Source of the DNA: Monosporascus cannonballus
Lineage: Eukaryota > Ascomycota > Sordariomycetes > Xylariales
DNA length: 64,000 nucleotides
Assembly (NCBI GenBank): GCA_004154925.1
Contig: QJNS01000223.1
Span: 62,001 to 126,000, forward strand
Reading direction: 5' to 3'
The notes beneath the pieces are model-generated. The model searched no databases and was not told the origin of the DNA. It worked only from the letters and a program-made list of their open reading frames with translations. Positions 59,123 through 64,000 of the stretch are shown here, in pieces. Each line of letters opens with the position of its first letter. The stretch's first letter is position 1. The translations under genes and the position numbers were made by a program.

Positions 59123-59757
59123 TTCGCGCCGTATTACTCGCCCCTGCCCCTGCCCCTGCCTATCGTGGCTTTGCGAATGCGCTGAGCAGGCAATATTTAG
59201 AGCGGGCAGCCAATTGGGCTCAAGGAGCAATACTTGGAGAGTAACGGAGGGTAGCGGCGAATGCGATATGAAAGATACATATGAAACGCTTTGATATTTT
59301 TCTCTTCTACTCTGGTTCTAAAATGTCTAATAATATCTAGTATGGACAATTATAAGACGTCGTTACAAATATGGCCTGCCTAATACTTAACGTTGGTGCT
59401 AGTTCGACATTCAGCTAACCTCTAGACTAGGTACAGTACCTAGTAGATACAATTAGTGTATGTAGTTTTTGGGGGTAACTTAAGGGATCATAGCTCCTGA
59501 ACCCCAGTCCTCCATTCGTGCGTCCCTGTTGTCTACTGACTAAGTAAGTACCTAACACACTAGATAGGTAGACTTTAGAGCATCTCTCATAAGCCACAGC
59601 CCACCTTCATCATCAACCTACGTAGCATGTTTACATACTTGCATTAGTCGCCCCAGTCGCACCCTTTACCTCTCACAACCATATCTTGATACCCTACAAC
59701 TAAGGTCACGATCAACATTCCACTTCTTTCCAGGCTCCAAATAGTAATCTGACCATA
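59123..59757. promoter_or_regulatory. Divergent promoter region, GatC-like / Sec17
   Basis: 635 bases between two start codons. They contain TAGGTACAGTACCTAGTAGA near 59,429 and TAAGTAAGTACCTA near 59,541, then GATAGGTAGAC near 59,564. The last 150 bases are rich in C/T and CAAC motifs, typical of a fungal 5' UTR before Sec17. Confidence 0.45.
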
Positions 59758-60897
59758 ATGTCCGGAGATCCTCGTGCGCTGCTTCAGAAGGTGAGAGGAC
59801 CCGCCTATACGTTCGATGCCCCGCTACACCACGAGCACATCCATATATGCCAACCCCCCACCTTCACCTGTTAACAATCATGTCCTGTACCACAGGCAGA
59901 CAAGACGCTGGCCGGCGCAGGTAGCGGCTTCAGTTTCTTCGGCGGACGAGACGAGAAGTACCAGAATGCCGCCGACTTGTACATCGAGGCGGCGAACGCC
60001 TTCAGAATGCAGAAGATGAGTGCGTCAGCCCCTCAGCCACCTCCGGCTATGCTGTGACGTCTTTCTCCCCGTCGCAATCTATCCTGACATTGTGTCTCTA
60101 GACCGGGAAGCGGGCCAAGCTTTCGAGAAGGCGGCCGCCGTCCAGACAGACAATCTCAAAGAGCCCGACGATGCCGCCAACACGCTGGTCGACGCCTTCA
60201 AGGTCTACCGGAAAGAGAACCCCGAGGATGCTGTCAGATGCCTCGGGGTTGCGGTGAACCAATACTGCAAGAAGGGGAACTTTAGGAGGGCCGCGCAACA
60301 CAAGGAGAACATGGGAGAGGTGTTTGAAAATGAGATCGGCGACCTGCAGCGCGCGCTGGAGAGCTACGAAGCTGCAGCCGGGTGGTTTGACGGAGATAAC
60401 GCCGCAGCGTAAGTATCTCCTCCTTTGCTATAAGACGGACAACTAGGGGGGGGCGCGGAGAGCTAATGCGACAGCCTTATAGACTGGCGAACAAGCTCTG
60501 GTTGAAGGTAGCAGACCTCGCCGCCACCGAAGGCGACTACTACAAGGCGATCGAGCAATACGAGAAGGTCGCGGCCGCATCCGTCAGCAACAACCTGATG
60601 CGCTACTCGGTGAAAGACTACTTCCTAAAGGCGGGTATTTGCCATCTGGCGACCGGCGACATAGTCGCGACCAACCGGGCGCTCGAGAAGTACCGCGACA
60701 TGGACCCCACGTTCCCGAGCACTCGTGAGCACCAGCTCCTGGTCGACCTGGCTGGTTCCGTCGAGGCGGGAGACCAGGAGGCCTTCACGAACCAGCTATT
60801 CCAGTATGACCAGATGAGCAAGCTAGACAAGTGGAAGACGACGATCCTCCTGCGGATCAAGGAGAGCATCGAGGAGGCGGGCGAGGACTTCTCCTAA
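59758..60897 (+). CDS. sec17: Alpha-SNAP (Sec17), vesicle fusion
   Basis: Adaptor that recruits the NSF ATPase (Sec18) to SNARE complexes for disassembly after membrane fusion. Exons 59,758-59,790, 59,896-60,019, 60,102-60,408 and 60,483-60,897 join in phase to 292 residues, the same length as the yeast protein. It starts MSGDPRALLQKADKTL, then GSGFSFFGGRDEKYQNAADL with the hydrophobic loop that touches membranes. TPR-like helices follow (NREAGQAFEKAA, LESYEAAAGWFDGDNA, YYKAIEQYEKVAAASVSN). The C-terminus ends LDKWKTTILLRIKESIEEAG, holding the conserved ILLRIK stretch needed to stimulate NSF. Introns carry GTGAGA, GTGCGT and GTAAGT donors. The gene lies 0.78 kb upstream of Rrp12 on the same strand. 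Confidence 0.97.
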
Positions 60898-61675
60898 GCG
60901 CCAGTCGCTGGGGAGTGACCGTGTGTGGAGTGCATCCATTTGTGGTGTGATGGCCCCGAGATTCCCATCCGCGGCTGCTAGGAACTTGGGATAATAAGTG
61001 CTGGCGAGTCTCTGGTTTGTTGCTGCGATGGGCTCATCTATGTCTACCCGCCTAGACTTACACGATGTCTACGGTGTTGCAAGGGGGAACTACGGTGATA
61101 GGTCGGTGGTCTGGGTTATTATCCAATACTAGTACGATTATCCATTGGCAGTAGACGGAAGTGCATTGAGAGCGTATGAGGACGAAATTGGTCATTCTCG
61201 TTCGGGGTGGATCGTGGTAGACAGCACCAGATAGTAGTAACTAGTACAGTCAAACCTGTTGACATGGTGCCATCTTGACGTTGAATTGACACTGCATGTG
61301 CTGAAACAGGCCCCCCTTCTGAGGCTGCGTACCGAAACAGATACTACCAAAGAGTAACCAAAATCGTGAACCTCATCTCTTCAATACAGAGGGAAAAATC
61401 ATATTCGCTCCAAGGCAGCTACTTGGAAAGCCAAAAGAGAAGTGCCACACGCATAGTAAAATTAACACCAGCATTTACGAAGCCTACAGGGCCCCAGTAC
61501 TTTACTATGTAACTATGTAAGCAATATTGGTGGGGTTGCTATAAGTGATAAGATAAGATAAGATAATCCACAGAAAAAGTCTCCCTATGGACCCTCGACA
61601 GGACTTTTTTCGGAGAGATCGATCGCCTCAACTCCGTATACTTGCAGTAGACCGGGAGTGACTGCGCTTTTCAAG
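60898..61675. promoter_or_regulatory. Intergenic region Sec17 / Rrp12
   Basis: 778 bases with the Sec17 3' end and the Rrp12 promoter. The only clear signal is a run of GATAA repeats about 110 bases before the Rrp12 start (listed separately). Confidence 0.5.
61547..61567 (+). repeat. Tandem GATAA repeat, possible GATA-factor sites
   Basis: Four consecutive GATAA units lie about 110 bases upstream of the Rrp12 ATG. Fungal GATA factors (AreA/Nit2, WC-1 type) bind HGATAR. The array might be a regulatory site or simply a pentanucleotide microsatellite. Confidence 0.5.
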
Positions 61676-64000
61676 ATGGCGACGTTGGAAGAGAAACTGG
61701 ACAAGATCCGGTCGCCTAATCTTCAAAGCCAGCAACAGGTATGCGTTGGGCACATTTCTTTTTTGCAATCAACTTGTCCGTAATGCACCGGCACTAACCA
61801 TCAACACTTGTACAGACGGTCGTGATACTCAAGGCCGTCGACGAGACATTGGCCGAGCAGAAGACGCCGTCGACACCTACCAGCTACTTTGCCGCCCTGC
61901 TGGCTTTACTGAACCAGTCGATATCTAGCGGCCAAATCAACAGGGAGCTGACTCCGTCGGTCGTTTACCTCCTCGACGTCGTTACTCCCTTTGCGCCACA
62001 GCCCCTCCTACGATCCAAGTTCACCCAGATCCTCACCCTTCTAGCGCCGGTTTTACTCTTGCAGGATGCAGAAGCGCCTCTGTTAAAACCTTCGATCGGC
62101 TGTCTGGAATCTTTACTTATTGCCCAAGATGCGGCGGCATGGAAGCTTCCTATCAATGAGATTAGTCCACGAAGGGCCGTTGCTGGCCTCTTGAACCTTG
62201 CCTTGGACCACCGCCCGAAAGTAAGGAAGCGAGCTCAGGATGCGCTGCGAAAGGTTCTCAAGAATCCTCCGCCGAGTCCGTCCCTCGATCATCCTGCCGC
62301 CGACCTGTGCGCCGAGACGGCTATGAGGAGCCTTGCTGAGATCGCCAACAAGTCTGCGCAATCCAGGAAACACAACAAGACCGAAAATGACCCTTCGCTC
62401 ATTCACGCTTTGCAGCTTGTGAAAACGATAGCATCTGCCAGTGGTGGTTGGCCGAGCAAGAATATCGAAGCCCTCTGCGAGCTTCTGCTGAGCATCGCCA
62501 AGGGAGGAAACGAGCACATGACTATGGCCGTATTCGACATCTTCGAGATGATCTTTGAGGGAATGGCGGACGAAGTCGCCTCGGCGAAATTACCCCGGCT
62601 ACTTGAGGTCATCTCCGAAATGCGGCCTGCGGCTAATGATACACAACTTTTACCTCCCTGGATCGCTATCCTCTCTCGAGGCTACGATGTGTCTGCCCAA
62701 ATGGAACCCGAGGAGACGTTTCAAAAATTGCCCGAACTATTTAAGATGATTGCCGACTTTACGGACTCATTGTCTCACAACATCCGAGTTTCAGCCTCGG
62801 AGTGTCTGATTTCCTTTGTGGCGAATTGCATCCCCAGTCAAGTCATCCTAGACCCCTCCATATATGATGAGAAGGTCCTGGAGAAGCTGGCCAAGACTGG
62901 GGAGAACTTGCTTAGCGTCAGATACCAAGCTGCGTGGACGGAGACGTTCAATGTCCTCGGTGCCATGTTCGACGCCTTGAGGTGGCGCGCTAATCCAGTC
63001 ATGCTCAAGGTCGCAAGAAGTGTGGGCGAAATCCGGGGCAACGAGTCCTTCCAGGGGAAAAAGGAGGCAGACGAGATCATTGGCAAAGCAATCAGGGCGA
63101 TGGGACCCGAGGCTGTTCTCGGCGTACTCCCTCTCAATCTCATTAAACCAGTCAGAGGCGAACCTGGGAGGGCCTGGATGTTGCCCATCCTCCGTGATTC
63201 CACGAGCAACACCAATCTTCAACACTTCAAGACAGAGTTTATCCCATTGAGCGAGGCTATGTTCCAACGCGTTCTCGACCACGGCGATGCGCCGAAGACC
63301 ATGGAGATCAAAATCTACGAGACGCTGGTATATCAGACCTGGTCCATTCTTCCAGGCTACTGCGACCTGCCCTTGGATCTATCAGTAGCATTCGACCAAG
63401 CCTTCGCCGAAATGCTAGCGAATCTTCTGTACAAACAAGTCGATCTCCGACTTGACGTCTGCCGAGCACTTAAGGCGCTTGTCGAATCTAACCAGGCTAT
63501 TGCTTCGGTCGAGGAAGAGGATGATTTGATTCTGCAAAGCCGTGTTAGAAAAGTCGATGCACAGAACAACCTAACTTACCTGGGCGGGTTTGCCGGCAAT
63601 CTGTTGGCGGTGTTATTCAATGTTTACAGTCAGACCCTCCCTAAATCTAGAGGCCCAATACTTCAAACAATCAACGCATATCTCAGCATCACTCCTAAGA
63701 ATGAACTTGTCGAAACGTTCAACCGGGTAAGCCAAATGCTGGCTACTTCCCTGGGAGAAGCTAGCAAGGAACAGGATAAGAACAAGACCCAGAAGTCGGA
63801 GAAGCAAATGCCCTCCACGAGCCATACACTGATGGATTTAGTCATCACCATGTCGGTATACCTTCCCCGGGAGAGTTTCAGCCCGCTCTTCAATATTGCC
63901 GCACTCATCATCGTGAAAGACGATGACCCGCAGTTGCAAAAGAAGGCCTACAAGCTCATACCACGACTCGCCGAATCCGAGACTGGTCAAGTAGCTCTTA
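61676..64000 (+). CDS. rrp12: Rrp12, ribosomal RNA-processing protein 12 (partial, runs off the window)
   Basis: Large HEAT-repeat protein of the nucleus and nucleolus, needed for export and maturation of 40S and 60S precursors. Exon 1 is 61,676-61,738 (MATLEEKLDKIRSPNLQSQQQ). After a 77-base intron, exon 2 starts at 61,816 with TVVILKAVDETLAEQ and stays open to the last base, giving about 749 codons here. Expected motifs are visible: RPKVRKRAQDALRKVL, HALQLVKTIASASGGWP and NUC173-type stretches (LGVLPLNL, RAWMLPILRDS, TLVYQTWSILPGYC). HEAT-like helix pairs fill the sequence. Yeast Rrp12 is over 1,200 residues, so the C-terminal part, normally Lys-rich, lies outside. No frameshift is seen. 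Confidence 0.94.

Noticed and set aside
58347..59294. 315-codon frame antisense to the GatC-like gene
   Set aside because: Longer than the real gene, but it is low-complexity Arg/Ser/Pro with no domain, while the minus strand shows a targeting signal and the GatC core.
1..64000. CRISPR array, secondary-metabolite cluster, Starship-type captain gene or 5S rRNA
   Set aside because: I looked for regular spaced repeats, PKS/NRPS motifs, tyrosine-recombinase motifs and the fungal 5S consensus and recognised none. Degraded remains in the RIP block cannot be fully excluded by eye.

Overview
The window comes from the nuclear genome of a filamentous ascomycete (Pezizomycotina, most likely Sordariomycetes). 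Evidence: short introns with GTANGT donors and CTAAC/CTGAC branch sites, GC-rich third codon positions, a Neurospora-type cytochrome c, and an AT-rich block of retrotransposons with the marks of repeat-induced point mutation (RIP). I cannot name the species.

Bases 1 to about 31,160 are one AT-rich, gene-free compartment. Translated with its stops, it still holds readable retrotransposon ruins: two Ty1/copia-type elements in direct repeat (GAG-pre-integrase relics at about 1,165 and 6,200, 165-167 bp TG...CA LTRs at 4,400-4,564 and 9,498-9,664), one Ty3/gypsy element on + (RT near 16,860-17,270, integrase near 18,430-18,900) and one Ty3/gypsy element on - (RT near 25,330-25,825, integrase C-terminus near 23,340-23,540). 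The remaining C and G lie mostly in CpG, as expected after saturating RIP. A few islands of near-normal composition, including the LTRs, escaped.

The compartment ends within about 15 bp of an intron-bearing tRNA gene (31,176-31,277, minus, probably tRNA-Ile(UAU)). From there to the end the DNA has normal composition and holds eleven housekeeping-type genes. I rebuilt exon structures by hand from splice signals, phase and protein continuity: cytochrome c (+, 32,000-32,876); Rix7/NVL AAA-ATPase (-, 33,633-35,924); Vps20 ESCRT-III (+, 37,009-37,933); a DUF2293 protein (-, 38,550-41,486); ATP synthase OSCP/Atp5 (+, 42,398-43,364); a GH63/MGH1-like hydrolase (-, 44,167-47,708); a RasGEF with an N-terminal Ras-like domain (-, 49,090-52,263 or longer); a DUF726/Mil1-like putative lipase (+, 55,391-57,989); a GatC-like mitochondrial amidotransferase subunit (-, 58,382-59,122); Sec17/alpha-SNAP (+, 59,758-60,897); and Rrp12 (+, 61,676 to past the end). 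The genes alternate strands and form no operon or biosynthetic cluster. They cover mitochondrial respiration and translation (Cyc1, Atp5, GatC-like), 60S and 40S ribosome assembly (Rix7, Rrp12) and membrane traffic (Vps20, Sec17).

I found no convincing undescribed system such as a giant mobile element, toxin system or gene cluster. The items most worth a second look are the composition border at the tRNA with an 11-bp duplication of the tRNA end, the copia LTRs that escaped RIP, the RasGEF gene with a degenerate GTPase domain and an in-frame TAG in its probable 5' exon, and a class II tRNA-like relic near 36.5 kb.
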